This document shows, in pieces, positions 1 to 9,206 of a stretch of 64,000 nucleotides of DNA. Under the pieces are notes generated by a model. It ran no database searches, was not told where the DNA came from, and worked only from the letters and a program-made list of their open reading frames with translations. Numbering within the stretch: position 1 is the first letter of the stretch; each line of letters begins with the position of its first letter. This DNA comes from JAIBBG01 sp040381475 (GTDB lineage: Bacteria; Bacteroidota; Bacteroidia; Flavobacteriales_D; Sanyastnellaceae), in NCBI GenBank assembly GCA_040381475.1, contig JBEIHH010000002.1, positions 73,950-137,949 of the forward strand, given 5' to 3'. Position numbers and translations under genes: made by a program.

Positions 1-815
1 GAAAGGGCGTATTGCACCGGTGTGTTGCATGAAAAAACATTGTATTGATGAACCTTCCTGAACTCGCGCATCAGTGTTTCGGGTGCACAGATATAACCCA
101 TCTTCCATCCGGTGTTGTGAAATGTTTTTCCAAAAGAAAAAACAACAAATGAATTCCGGATGAGACCAGGATAACGAATCAAGCTCTCATGGCGCCGCCC
201 ATCAAAATAAATATGTTCATACACCTCGTCGCTTAAAACCAGAATATCATTCCTTTCAGCCACAATTCTTTCAAGAGTTTGCAGATCCTCAGGAAGCAAA
301 CATGTTCCGCTTGGATTGTGAGGTGAATTGACGATGATCATGCGCGTGCGATCTGTTATGCGGCCTTTAACCTCATCCCAATCGATTCTGTATTCCGGAT
401 AACTGAGGTTGAGCCAAACGGGTTTGCCACCATTCAACTCAATAGCCGGTGCATAACAATCATAAGCCGGTGCAAAAAGAATGACCTCATCACCCGGATG
501 AATCACCGATGTGATAGCGGTGAATATCGCCTGCGTTGCGCCTGCGGTAATTGTAATTTCACTTTCCGCGTTGTATGCATGGCCATACATCGTTTCTATC
601 TTTTTAGAAAGTATACTCCGCAGTTCAACCACACCTGGCATTGGTGCGTATTGATTTTTTCCTTCACACATATGCTTGTGCACCAAATCAGCTAAATGCC
701 GATCAGATTGAAAACCCGGAAAACCCTGACCAAGATTGATCGCATTGTGCTCAACTGCAAGTTTCGACATCACCGTGAAAATCGTAGTGCCCGTATTTGG
801 AAGTTTCGATTTCAT
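1..815 (-). CDS. PLP aminotransferase class I/II, KAT/YbdL-like (partial, C-terminus beyond window)
   Basis: Read on the minus strand from the ATG at 815; about 271 codons are present and the 3' end is beyond base 1. The start overlaps the ppa stop in an ATGA arrangement (812-815), so it is probably translated after ppa. The product opens with the methionine/kynurenine aminotransferase pattern (INLGQGFPGF near residue 27). It carries the NSPHNPSG motif of fold-type I transaminases and the PLP-lysine segment SFGKTFHNTGWKMGY around residues 228-242. The family includes E. coli YbdL (methionine aminotransferase) and kynurenine aminotransferases, and I cannot tell the substrate. Two kynurenine-pathway genes elsewhere in the window make a kynurenine role possible but not demonstrated. 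Cytoplasmic. Confidence 0.9.
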   Translation of the reverse strand, partial: MKSKLPNTGTTIFTVMSKLAVEHNAINLGQGFPGFQSDRHLADLVHKHMCEGKNQYAPMPGVVELRSILSKKIETMYGHAYNAESEITITAGATQAIFTAITSVIHPGDEVILFAPAYDCYAPAIELNGGKPVWLNLSYPEYRIDWDEVKGRITDRTRMIIVNSPHNPSGTCLLPEDLQTLERIVAERNDILVLSDEVYEHIYFDGRRHESLIRYPGLIRNSFVVFSFGKTFHNTGWKMGYICAPETLMREFRKVHQYNVFSCNTPVQYAL

Positions 816-1351
816 TTTCCGAATTTTTTCCTGTAATTGTCAAAAGACTTTTCTATGACTTCTGCTGCCTCTCTTCTGCCGCGAAATTGTTCAACAACAA
901 CTTCTTTATTCATAAGAACTTTATAATTCTGGAAAAAATGTTTCAATTCTGATTTAAAATTATCCGGCAATTCTTCGATGCTTTGAATGTGGGAAACGCT
1001 CATGTCGCCGTTGGCTACAGCAATAATTTTTTCGTCGTGCTGCCCCTGGTCGATCATTTCCATAAAGCCAATCACTTTTGTATCAACAAGACACATTGGC
1101 TGGATGCTTACTTCACTCAAAACCAAAATATCAAGCGGATCATCATCATCACCGAGCGACTGTGGTATAAACCCATAATTGATAGGGTATACGAAAGCCG
1201 CGAATACTACTCTATCCAGACGCAAAAGGCCTGTTGATTTATCAACCTCGTACTTGGCCTTGGAAGATTTCGATATCTCAATTAAACCACGAACCGTTGA
1301 TTCCTCCTTGTTCCAATATGGCTCGGCTTCATGCCAGGGATGTTTGACCAT
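812..1351 (-). CDS. ppa: Inorganic pyrophosphatase, family I
   Basis: 179 residues, the normal length for a soluble family I pyrophosphatase, which hydrolyses PPi to two phosphates and pulls biosynthetic reactions forward. The signature DDDDPLDILV at about residues 73-82 supplies the metal-binding aspartates, and the preceding YPINYGFIPQ is also characteristic. The start is the ATG at 1351. A box resembling a -7 element (TAAGTTTA) lies 17 bp upstream. The gene is divergent from purL across 181 bp, and its stop overlaps the start of the aminotransferase by 4 bp. Confidence 0.96.
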   Translation of the reverse strand: MVKHPWHEAEPYWNKEESTVRGLIEISKSSKAKYEVDKSTGLLRLDRVVFAAFVYPINYGFIPQSLGDDDDPLDILVLSEVSIQPMCLVDTKVIGFMEMIDQGQHDEKIIAVANGDMSVSHIQSIEELPDNFKSELKHFFQNYKVLMNKEVVVEQFRGRREAAEVIEKSFDNYRKKFGK

Positions 1352-1532
1352 TCTATTTGATTTGGTGTAAACTTAATAACTTGCAAAGCAGCGCGAACAG
1401 TAAATCAACGAAGGTCAGGACAAAGCGCCTTTTTTTATTGACAACCAGTTCACAGTCTATCGATAAATCCGACGCCCGTTCTAACCTCCAAACCACTTTC
1501 TGACATTAATTTAGCCCTCTCATAAATTACTT

Positions 1533-3770
1533 ATGTCAGCTTCAACCCAACCAGCAACGCTCGATCAGGCCCAGGAAATGGGACTACGCGCAGATGAATT
1601 CGATAAAATCATTGAAATTCTCGGACGCACTCCCAATTTTACCGAAATGTGTGTTTACTCCGTTATGTGGAGTGAGCATTGTTCGTATAAAAACTCCATA
1701 AAATGGCTGAAAACACTGCCAAAAGATGGACCGCATATGCTTGTCAAAGCTGGTGAGGAAAATGCCGGACTGGTAGACATCGGCGACGGAATGGGCTGCG
1801 CATTCAAAATTGAGTCGCACAATCACCCAAGTGCCATTGAGCCTTATCAAGGTGCAGCTACTGGAGTTGGAGGAATCAACCGCGATATTTTCACCATGGG
1901 CGCAAGACCTGTTGCCCAGCTGAACTCCCTCCGTTTCGGAAAACTTGACAATGCCCGCACACGCTGGCTTATGAGCGGCGTTGTGAAAGGTATTGGTGAC
2001 TATGGAAATGCTTTCGGCATCCCTATCGTGGGTGGCGAAGTTTATTTTGACGAATCATATCAGGCCAATTGCCTTGTCAATGCAATGTCTGTTGGATTGA
2101 TTGACACAAAAAAAATAATTTCTGCCAAAGCGAAAGGACCAGGTAATCCGGTGTTTATTGTTGGTTCTGCAACGGGCAAAGATGGAATTAAAGGCGCATC
2201 ATTTGCGTCGAAGGATATTACCGAAGAAAGCGCCAAAGACCTGCCAAGTGTTCAGGTCGGAGATCCATTCCAGGAAAAATTATTGCTCGAGGCAACAATG
2301 GAACTTGCGGATACCGATGCAATTGTTGGCATGCAAGACATGGGGGCCGCAGGAATTACTTGTAGCACATCTGAAATGAGCGCCGGTGGAGGTGTTGGAA
2401 TGGATATTCATCTTGACCTCGTGCCTGCTCGTCAGGAAGGTATGGTGCCTTTTGAAATTCTGCTCAGTGAATCGCAGGAACGTATGCTCATTGTGGTGAA
2501 AAAAGGCAAAGAAAAAATTGTCAATGATATTTTCGAGAAATGGGATTTGCATGCTGTGAAGATTGGTGAAGTGACAGAAGGCAACACACTGCGCTATTTC
2601 ATGAATGGAGAACTTGTCGGTGAAATTCCTGCAAAAAGTCTGGTACTCGGCGGAGGAGCTCCGGTTTATGAAAGAGAATACAAGGAACCGGCTTATTACC
2701 GCGATGCAAAAAAATTCAATATCGATCAGATCGAGGAACCTTTGGATCTGGTGGTAGTTGCGAGACAACTAATCGCCAATCACAATATTGCCAGCAAACG
2801 ATGGATCTACGAGCAATACGACAGCATGGTGGGCACCGCCAACATGTCGACCAACAAACCCTCAGATGCCGCTGTTGTCAATATCAAGAACAGCAACAAA
2901 GCGCTGGTATTAAGTGTGGACTGTAACGGACGTTATGTGAATGCCGACCCGGAAATAGGCACCATGATCGCCGTTGCAGAATCGGCCCGCAACATCGTTT
3001 GCTCTGGTGGAGAACCGAGTGCCATAACCAATTGCCTCAATTTCGGCAATCCATACAACCCTGAAGTATACTGGCAATTCGTTGGTGCAATCAAGGGTAT
3101 GGGCGCAGCATGTAAGAAGTTTATGACACCTGTTACCGGCGGTAATGTAAGTTTTTACAACCAAACCGTGAATCCGGATGGTTCGGCAGCTCCCGTTTTT
3201 CCTACGCCTACAATTGGTATGCTCGGCTTGATGAAAGATAAATCCTTGCAGACAACTCTCGACTTCAAATACAAAGGTGATCTCATCTATTTGCTCGGAA
3301 CACCAAGAGCAGATATCAATTCCTCGGAGTATCTCTTCTCCTTCCACGAAGTGAAAAATTCGCCTCCGCCGTTCTTTGATCTCGATGAAGAACATCGTTT
3401 ACAGGAATGCATCAAGGGCCTCATTAGGAACAATTTCATAAGCTCCGCTCATGATGTAAGCGACGGTGGACTTTTCGTTACACTATGCGAAATGGGCTTT
3501 CCAAACAGCCTTGGATTCGACATTGTAACAGATTCTGAAATCAGAAGAGATGCGTTTTTATTCGGCGAGTCGCAAAGCAGAGTTGCTGTTACTGTAGTGG
3601 AAGATTATGAAGAAGAATTCCTGGATTTTGTAACCGAGAATAACGTTCATGTCATGTTGCTCGGACATGTAACAAAAGGCCGTGTAACTATTGATGACGA
3701 TAACTTCGGTTTCATTGAAGATTATCATCAACTATACAATAACAGTATTGCCGAAGAGATGGTTGATTGA
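1533..3770 (+). CDS. purL: Phosphoribosylformylglycinamidine synthase, small-type PurL subunit
   Basis: 745 residues, the size of the small PurL found in organisms that make FGAM synthase from separate PurS, PurQ and PurL proteins, not the 1300-residue fused enzyme. It catalyses the ATP- and glutamine-dependent FGAR to FGAM step of purine synthesis. Visible hallmarks are WSEHCSYKNS (about residues 46-55), KIESHNHPSAIEP with the metal and substrate histidines, GMQDMGAAGITCSTSEMS, and a second AIRS-like half with the SAHDVSDGGL motif near residue 640. PurS and PurQ are not in the window. A possible -7 element (TAATTTAG) lies just upstream, and a strong terminator follows at 3812. Confidence 0.97.
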   Translation: MSASTQPATLDQAQEMGLRADEFDKIIEILGRTPNFTEMCVYSVMWSEHCSYKNSIKWLKTLPKDGPHMLVKAGEENAGLVDIGDGMGCAFKIESHNHPSAIEPYQGAATGVGGINRDIFTMGARPVAQLNSLRFGKLDNARTRWLMSGVVKGIGDYGNAFGIPIVGGEVYFDESYQANCLVNAMSVGLIDTKKIISAKAKGPGNPVFIVGSATGKDGIKGASFASKDITEESAKDLPSVQVGDPFQEKLLLEATMELADTDAIVGMQDMGAAGITCSTSEMSAGGGVGMDIHLDLVPARQEGMVPFEILLSESQERMLIVVKKGKEKIVNDIFEKWDLHAVKIGEVTEGNTLRYFMNGELVGEIPAKSLVLGGGAPVYEREYKEPAYYRDAKKFNIDQIEEPLDLVVVARQLIANHNIASKRWIYEQYDSMVGTANMSTNKPSDAAVVNIKNSNKALVLSVDCNGRYVNADPEIGTMIAVAESARNIVCSGGEPSAITNCLNFGNPYNPEVYWQFVGAIKGMGAACKKFMTPVTGGNVSFYNQTVNPDGSAAPVFPTPTIGMLGLMKDKSLQTTLDFKYKGDLIYLLGTPRADINSSEYLFSFHEVKNSPPPFFDLDEEHRLQECIKGLIRNNFISSAHDVSDGGLFVTLCEMGFPNSLGFDIVTDSEIRRDAFLFGESQSRVAVTVVEDYEEEFLDFVTENNVHVMLLGHVTKGRVTIDDDNFGFIEDYHQLYNNSIAEEMVD

Positions 3771-3811
3771 TTCCTGAAAACAGAAAGTACCTCAATCGAA
3801 CGATAAACATT

Positions 3812-3843
3812 AAAAAAGGCCATCCAAATGGATGGCCTTTTTT
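3812..3843. terminator. Bidirectional rho-independent terminator
   Basis: A perfect inverted repeat with 14-bp arms (AAAAAAGGCCATCC, then its complement) around the loop AAAT, with A-rich and T-rich ends, so it can act in both directions. It separates the convergent purL and PKD-protein genes. Confidence 0.9.
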
Positions 3844-3861
3844 AATTATTATTCAAGTAAA

Positions 3862-5451
3862 TTACTTCACTGCTTTAATAGTCTTCAATTCATTGCCTGC
3901 CTGAGCGCGGATGAAATAAATTCCAGAAGCAAGATCCTGGGTATTCCAAACAAATTTATGATCTCCCTGACCACGGCTTCCTTTCATGATACTATGGATA
4001 AGCGAGCCGGTAATGTCATAAGCATCAATCGTCACATCAGCTGGCGCGCCAAGTGTAATGTTGATGATGCTTTCTGTGTTCAAAGGATTCGGTGAAACCT
4101 GAAGTGCTGAAACCAACTGTTTTGATTCCGAAACGCCAACCACAATATTTACAGTTTCACATTCAGTAACGAGACAACCAGTTACGTTCGTAATATCGGT
4201 GTATGTAATACAGATTTCATACGCTCCTGTGGCTGCATAGGTGTGAGAGCCGGAATTACTAAAAGTAGGAATTCCCGCATCTCCCCATGTAATGGCATAC
4301 TGCGGTGTCGTGGCGCCTGTACCCACGGCTTCAACGTTTACAGTGTTGCCAGAGGTTGTTACTTCAATATCAAGCGTACAATCTGAACCAACTTCTTCCA
4401 AAACTATTTCCTGACACTGATTCACCTGACAGCCCGCCAGATTGTTCAGGTCGATATAAGAAACACAAACCAGATAGGTACCAGGTGCTCCGTAAGTATG
4501 TATAGCAGGGATATCTGTTGTAGATGGACTTCCATCTCCCCAGTCAAATGTGTATTCCGGACTTTCTGCTCCAACACCGTTAGCTGTGACAGCAACATTA
4601 AGACCCAAAGCGTTGACGCTTATTTCAAGTGTGCAATCACTACCGCCACCTGCTTCTGCGGTAATCGTTTCGCAGTCGGTGGCAACGCATCCACCCGGTA
4701 AAAGATCTCCATAATAAACACAAACTTCATATTCACCAGTTATCAGATATGTGTGATCAGCCATGTCTCCCTGCGAAATTGATTCATCGCCCCACGAAAT
4801 CACGTAGTTAGGTGTGGTTGCTCCAGAACCAACGGCAACTGCACTAACTGTGGTTTCATCCACGGTTACGGTTAAATCAACTGTGCAATCGCCCGCTTGC
4901 TCCTGAACATTGATAGTCTGACACTCATACAAACTGCAAAAATCAGGATTGTCGAGATCAGTCATCGTTACGCAGATTTGATATTCTCCCGGAGTTTGGT
5001 AAGTATGTGTACCCATATTGCCAGGTACTAACGGAGAGCCATCTCCCCAATCAATGGTATAGCTCGGCGCTGAGGTATTCTCACTTGAAAGCTCAACTGT
5101 TGCAACCATCCCAAATGAAATTGGGTTGAAATTCAGTGTACAGCCACCTCCTGTTATAATCACTATCTGAATGGTAGATTGACTGCAATTTGGCGGCGCC
5201 TGATCAAGGTAGACTGCAGTAATTGTATATTCTCCCGCATTTGCATATGTATGATTGGAAATACCGTTGGTCGGAAAATCAAAATTACCATCACCCCAGT
5301 CAATGGTGTAAAACGGCACAGCAGCACCGGTTCCAATAATGGTAGCTGTCACTTCGTTTCCGTTGGCTTCGATATTAAGTTCAATGGTACACTGCGCCTG
5401 CGCAAAAGCGACAGAAAGCAGCAAGAAGAGCATGGTGTAAAGTTTTTTCAT
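3862..5451 (-). CDS. Secreted five-repeat PKD-like surface protein with T9SS sorting domain
   Basis: 529 residues. An N-terminal signal peptide (MKKLYTMLFLLLSVAFAQAQ) is followed by five tandem repeats of about 83 residues, each beginning with a Cys-Thr pair. Each has a PKD-type TIDWGDG-like core, an HTY segment and GEYxI, and a second cysteine near its end (about residues 21-440). The C-terminus is a type A T9SS sorting domain: SPNPLNTES, then a beta-rich stretch with DITGS and ASGIYFIRA. By family knowledge it should be exported by Sec, cross the outer membrane through T9SS and be held at or released from the surface. PKD folds usually mediate adhesion or spacing, and no catalytic domain is visible. 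A good promoter lies upstream (5486-5517). Confidence 0.88.
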   Translation of the reverse strand: MKKLYTMLFLLLSVAFAQAQCTIELNIEANGNEVTATIIGTGAAVPFYTIDWGDGNFDFPTNGISNHTYANAGEYTITAVYLDQAPPNCSQSTIQIVIITGGGCTLNFNPISFGMVATVELSSENTSAPSYTIDWGDGSPLVPGNMGTHTYQTPGEYQICVTMTDLDNPDFCSLYECQTINVQEQAGDCTVDLTVTVDETTVSAVAVGSGATTPNYVISWGDESISQGDMADHTYLITGEYEVCVYYGDLLPGGCVATDCETITAEAGGGSDCTLEISVNALGLNVAVTANGVGAESPEYTFDWGDGSPSTTDIPAIHTYGAPGTYLVCVSYIDLNNLAGCQVNQCQEIVLEEVGSDCTLDIEVTTSGNTVNVEAVGTGATTPQYAITWGDAGIPTFSNSGSHTYAATGAYEICITYTDITNVTGCLVTECETVNIVVGVSESKQLVSALQVSPNPLNTESIINITLGAPADVTIDAYDITGSLIHSIMKGSRGQGDHKFVWNTQDLASGIYFIRAQAGNELKTIKAVK

Positions 5452-5485
5452 GAATCTGATTTGTTATTTTGAGTGAATACAACTA

Positions 5486-5517
5486 CAAACTTAAGCACCC
5501 TCAATGGGGTTGACCAA
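5486..5517 (-). promoter_or_regulatory. Bacteroidota-type promoter of the PKD protein gene
   Basis: On the minus strand, TTG (5515-5517) is followed after 21 bp by TAAGTTTG (5486-5493). This matches the Bacteroidota housekeeping consensus TTG / TAnnTTTG. The transcript would start about 30 bp before the ATG at 5451. Confidence 0.7.
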
Positions 5518-5534
5518 AATTCCGTCAACTTAAG

Positions 5535-7124
5535 CTACGGATTCTGCTGGAAGATGGCATCGGCCGACAGTGGCCTTTCAGCTTCATGCCATATAAAATC
5601 ATCTAATTTGAACACTGAAGGATTGGCCATTTTCAGCGGTGTGAAAACCGAGTTTGTTTCAGTTTCCATCCTGATCTTCTGTAGGGCATTGTTCTCAATG
5701 GTAATAAAGATATTCGAACACTCACCTTTGTTGTGACCCACGGCCAGTGGCTTTTCCTTCTTGTCATCCGTCGGAAAATAAATGACCTGTCCATTGCCTT
5801 CAACATATACATGCCTGAGATCGTTGTCTACAAAATATCCAGTCATATTGCGGCCTTTGATCTGGTTATACCGCAGTCCGCCTCCACGTATACTGTCTCC
5901 TTTCGCTTCTGCATCCGAAATAATGAAAGCATTTCCATGCACAAGTAGTTTTTCCATTTTACCATCTGTTGTGACAATTGAAATGCTATCTCCGGTGATT
6001 TGATTCTGTTCTGACCAAAGCACCGGTGCCACGAACATGCGCATGGTACTGTCAGCCTTGGTATAAACGAGTGAATCACATTTTCCCTGTAAATCACTCT
6101 TGAATATTTTCACCTTATGAAACGCTTTAACAATGTCGTTTCCTGAAGTGTCAGGCTGAGTGAACAACGTATCGGCATGCATTAGTAGTGAATCTCCTTC
6201 AAAATATTGAGTGAGCAGAGCATGGCCTGTTACAAAACTCTTCTCCACCTTTTCCTCGTGTTTACCATAGTCTCCGGAGATCACATAATTTTCAGTGGTA
6301 TCGCGAATGGAAACATTACGAAATACCTCGCCATATTGAAGTTTGCCATCATAATAGATGCTATCACCAAGCAACACCGTAGTTTCCGACGTTACCCTGG
6401 CGTCTTTTCCAAACCTCGACTGGTCCTTCTTTGTGTTGTAGTATCCGTTCTCACAATAGATAGAAGTCTTATCGCCGGTTATAGTCGTTGGACCGAAAAA
6501 ATATGTCACTTCTTTCAGGCTATTGTATTGCATGGTATCACAATTCACCGTGTAATCAGGATTTTTCAGCACCACATTCTCTCTGAAGTAAAAAGTTTCT
6601 GTATTCGAATGATAAATGCCCCGGCCGCTGGTGAGGGTATTCTTGTTTGCACTTGAAACAATTTTTCCTCCTCCATAATAATTGGCTACTTCAGAGTCTA
6701 AATGGTACGTGAGATCATTCGTAGTAAGTGTCATGTCCTTATCACGAAGCGTGATGTTGTGCTTAAGAGCCGCTGAATTGGTCAACTTATCGAAGTGCAA
6801 AAAATCACCGCTGACGTTGTACCCGCCGGGCTCAACTATTCTTATTCGGCTGAACGCATCGAAATCATCGTTTGCATACAAATAAGCGCTGTCGCAATAA
6901 AAGTGAGTGCCATCATATTCCAAATGCACATTTCCGATCAATCGTTGGGCATCCAGAAAATCCTTATCGTACGAGAGTTCGTCAGTATGGATGAGCTTGA
7001 CTTTCCCTTTACCGGTTTGAGACAACGCGACAAATGACACAACTGAAAACACCAAAACGCATGCAAAACGCCAAAGAATTGCAATTCTGCTCGTAATAGC
7101 TATGATGGTGTTTTTCTCTTTCAA
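5535..7124 (-). CDS. OstA-like (LptA/LptD N-domain family) envelope protein
   Basis: 529 residues with one N-terminal hydrophobic segment (about residues 14-35, ending SFVALSQ), consistent with a signal peptide or anchor. The rest is a repetitive beta-rich sequence of the OstA/LptA type: LIGNVHLEYDGTHFYCDSAYLY, then DFLHFDKLTNSAAL, DLTYHLDSEVANYYGGGKI, GRGIYHSNTETFYF and repeated VTGHALL-like units. This forms an extended beta-jellyroll that in proteobacteria carries LPS across the periplasm. It is much longer than LptA (about 185 residues), as is common for the Bacteroidota OstA-like protein. It lies 21 bp downstream of purA on the same strand, after rel and fur. The LPS-transport role is inferred from the family. 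Confidence 0.85.
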   Translation of the reverse strand: MKEKNTIIAITSRIAILWRFACVLVFSVVSFVALSQTGKGKVKLIHTDELSYDKDFLDAQRLIGNVHLEYDGTHFYCDSAYLYANDDFDAFSRIRIVEPGGYNVSGDFLHFDKLTNSAALKHNITLRDKDMTLTTNDLTYHLDSEVANYYGGGKIVSSANKNTLTSGRGIYHSNTETFYFRENVVLKNPDYTVNCDTMQYNSLKEVTYFFGPTTITGDKTSIYCENGYYNTKKDQSRFGKDARVTSETTVLLGDSIYYDGKLQYGEVFRNVSIRDTTENYVISGDYGKHEEKVEKSFVTGHALLTQYFEGDSLLMHADTLFTQPDTSGNDIVKAFHKVKIFKSDLQGKCDSLVYTKADSTMRMFVAPVLWSEQNQITGDSISIVTTDGKMEKLLVHGNAFIISDAEAKGDSIRGGGLRYNQIKGRNMTGYFVDNDLRHVYVEGNGQVIYFPTDDKKEKPLAVGHNKGECSNIFITIENNALQKIRMETETNSVFTPLKMANPSVFKLDDFIWHEAERPLSADAIFQQNP

Positions 7125-7145
7125 AGCAAAAAACCACAGGAAGAA

Positions 7146-8447
7146 TCATGCCAGCGCCTTTTCACGAACAATAGTTTGCGACCTGTCGGGGCCGACACTA
7201 ACTACTGTAATTGGCGTCAGTAGATTTTGTTCCAGATATTCTATATAATCGCACAGTTGCGAAGGCAATTCACCCTCACTGCGCATACCAGTTAGATCTG
7301 CTTTCCAACCATCGAGTGATTGGTAAATCGGACTCACGTTATCCGGTGAAATGTCGTAAGGTAAATAATCAATATCGCCGGATTTTGTGGAGTATCCGGT
7401 ACAAACTTTTATCTCGCTGAATTGACTCAACACGTCTGCTTTCATCATGATGAGCTGTGTTACACCATTGATCATGCATGTGTATTTCATCTGAGGTAAA
7501 TCTACCCAACCACATCTTCTTGCGCGACCGGTAGTCGATCCGAATTCATTACCAATACGGCGCATATCCTCCCCTGTTTGATCAAGCAATTCAGTGGGAA
7601 AAGGCCCGCCACCCACGCGAGTGCAATAAGCCTTGAATATTCCGATTACTTCACCAATCTTATTCGGTGCTATTCCCAGACCTGTGCAAGCTCCTGCCGC
7701 AACAGTATTGCTGGATGTAACGAACGGATAAGTCCCGAAATCAATGTCGAGCATTGAACCTTGAGCACCTTCAGCAAGTATTTTCTTGCCGTTGCGCAAT
7801 GCCTGATTGATGTAATGTTCGCTGTCGGTAATATTGAGGTTGCGCAACAATTCAACTCCTGCCATGAACTCCTCTTCCATCGCACGCAACTCGTCCATAT
7901 CGACTTTGAAAACATCAGCGAACCCTTTGAGTAAGTGCTCATGCTTTTGTCTCAGCGCATTGTATTTTCTTTGAAACTGATCGTCCAGCAGATCGCCGAC
8001 ACGCAATCCGTTACGTCCAGTTTTATCCATGTAGCTCGGACCAATGCCCTTCAGTGTTGATCCGATTTTGCTGTCACCCTTTGAGGCTTCGCTGGCTTTA
8101 TCCAGCATGCGGTGCGTAGGAACAATGATGTGCGCCTTGCGGGAAATGAGCAAACGCTCCTTTACAGGAACATTGCGCTGCTGCAGCGCTGCTATTTCGC
8201 GTGCGAAAACCATGGGATCGATGACCACACCATTTCCAATGAGGTTGATCACATGGCTGTGAAAAATCCCTGAGGGAATCGTGTGCAATACATGTTTGGT
8301 ACCCTCAAATTCCAGGGTGTGACCAGCATTCGGGCCACCCTGAAAACGGGCTATTATATCGTACCGCGGTGTAAGCACATCGACAAGCTTTCCCTTGCCT
8401 TCATCGCCCCACTGCAGACCTAAAAGGATATCTACTTTGTTTGTCAC
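7146..8447 (-). CDS. purA: Adenylosuccinate synthetase
   Basis: Converts IMP plus aspartate and GTP to adenylosuccinate, the first AMP-specific step. The N-terminal GLQWGDEGKGKLVDVL holds the GTP-binding loop and catalytic aspartate. PNAGHT and the IGPSYMDKTGRNGLR and STTGRARRCGW motifs of the IMP site are all present. I chose the GTG at 8447 (433 residues, MTNKVDILLG) because the family usually starts about 10 residues before the GDEGKGK loop. An upstream in-frame GTG at 8486 would add 13 unconserved residues. It sits between fur and the OstA-like gene on the minus strand. A near-consensus -7 box (AATATTTG), 21 bp after a TTG, lies about 90 bp upstream. Confidence 0.95.
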   Translation of the reverse strand: MTNKVDILLGLQWGDEGKGKLVDVLTPRYDIIARFQGGPNAGHTLEFEGTKHVLHTIPSGIFHSHVINLIGNGVVIDPMVFAREIAALQQRNVPVKERLLISRKAHIIVPTHRMLDKASEASKGDSKIGSTLKGIGPSYMDKTGRNGLRVGDLLDDQFQRKYNALRQKHEHLLKGFADVFKVDMDELRAMEEEFMAGVELLRNLNITDSEHYINQALRNGKKILAEGAQGSMLDIDFGTYPFVTSSNTVAAGACTGLGIAPNKIGEVIGIFKAYCTRVGGGPFPTELLDQTGEDMRRIGNEFGSTTGRARRCGWVDLPQMKYTCMINGVTQLIMMKADVLSQFSEIKVCTGYSTKSGDIDYLPYDISPDNVSPIYQSLDGWKADLTGMRSEGELPSQLCDYIEYLEQNLLTPITVVSVGPDRSQTIVREKALA

Positions 8448-8611
8448 AGCTTTTTGTAAAATTGACGTGCGAAAGTACTGCAGCACAAGAGGAATGACAA
8501 GTCGCAGTGGACAAATTGCAGGTTACTGATCACAAATATTGCTTTATAGCTTACTGCAGGCCAATATGAAGATATTTTTTTTTTTGCGCGAAAAGGCAAA
8601 CCTGAAGACAT

Positions 8612-9058
8612 TTATTCTTCCAACTTCGCCTTTCTTTTTCCATAGAAATTCAGAGAATGATGTTCGATTTGTATTCCGAAAATTTCTTCCAAAGTGGACT
8701 TAATATTCTGAATTCGTGGATCGCAAAACTCCAGAACTTCATTGGAATCTGTGAGTATGATGTGGTCGTGTTGTTGATTCTGAAATGCTTTCTCGAAGTT
8801 GGCAGTATTCTGACCAAACTGATGCTTGCGCACAAGATTGCAATCAATCAGGAGATCAATGGTATTGTAAAGAGTAGCCCTGGAAACACGGTACTTTTTA
8901 TTCTTCATGCGCACATACAAACCTTCGATATCAAAATGTCCTTTGTAATCGTAGATCTCATGCAAGATGGCGTACCGCTCAGGCGTCTTGCGGTGTTTGT
9001 GAACCTCGAGGTACCTCGTGAAAATTTCCTTTACTCTTTCCTGCGTTTGTAACGACAT
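8612..9058 (-). CDS. Fur-family metal-responsive transcriptional regulator
   Basis: 148 residues, the size of Fur/Zur/PerR proteins. The N-terminal winged helix (residues 1-85) includes TPERYAILHEIY and the recognition-helix region VSRATLYNTIDLL. The dimerisation and metal domain has QQHDHIILTDSNEVLEFCDPRI. It keeps the HDH metal ligands but has no CxxC structural-zinc pairs, leaving only a single cysteine in EFCD. Which metal it senses cannot be told. A consensus promoter lies just upstream (9082-9114). It follows rel and precedes purA on the same strand. Confidence 0.92.
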   Translation of the reverse strand: MSLQTQERVKEIFTRYLEVHKHRKTPERYAILHEIYDYKGHFDIEGLYVRMKNKKYRVSRATLYNTIDLLIDCNLVRKHQFGQNTANFEKAFQNQQHDHIILTDSNEVLEFCDPRIQNIKSTLEEIFGIQIEHHSLNFYGKRKAKLEE

Positions 9059-9081
9059 TCCTCAGTTAATTACTTCAATGA

Positions 9082-9114
9082 CAAAATTAGGTCTTGTTGC
9101 GTAAAAATTCGCAA
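9082..9114 (-). promoter_or_regulatory. Bacteroidota-type promoter of the Fur-family gene
   Basis: On the minus strand, TTG (9112-9114) is followed after 22 bp by TAATTTTG (9082-9089), a full match to TTG / TAnnTTTG, about 23 bp before the ATG at 9058. Confidence 0.68.
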
Positions 9115-9206
9115 ATAAGGAAAGCACAAGATAAAATGAGCACTCGACAGGTTGCTCTGCTGATCTTAAAATAACCAATAAAATTGGCTATTGGTGATGT
9201 TGCACC

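Noticed and set aside
9174..9195. Inverted repeat ACCAATA / TATTGGT just after rel on the minus strand
   Set aside because: Seven-base arms with an eight-base spacer and no T-run; too weak to call a terminator or operator.
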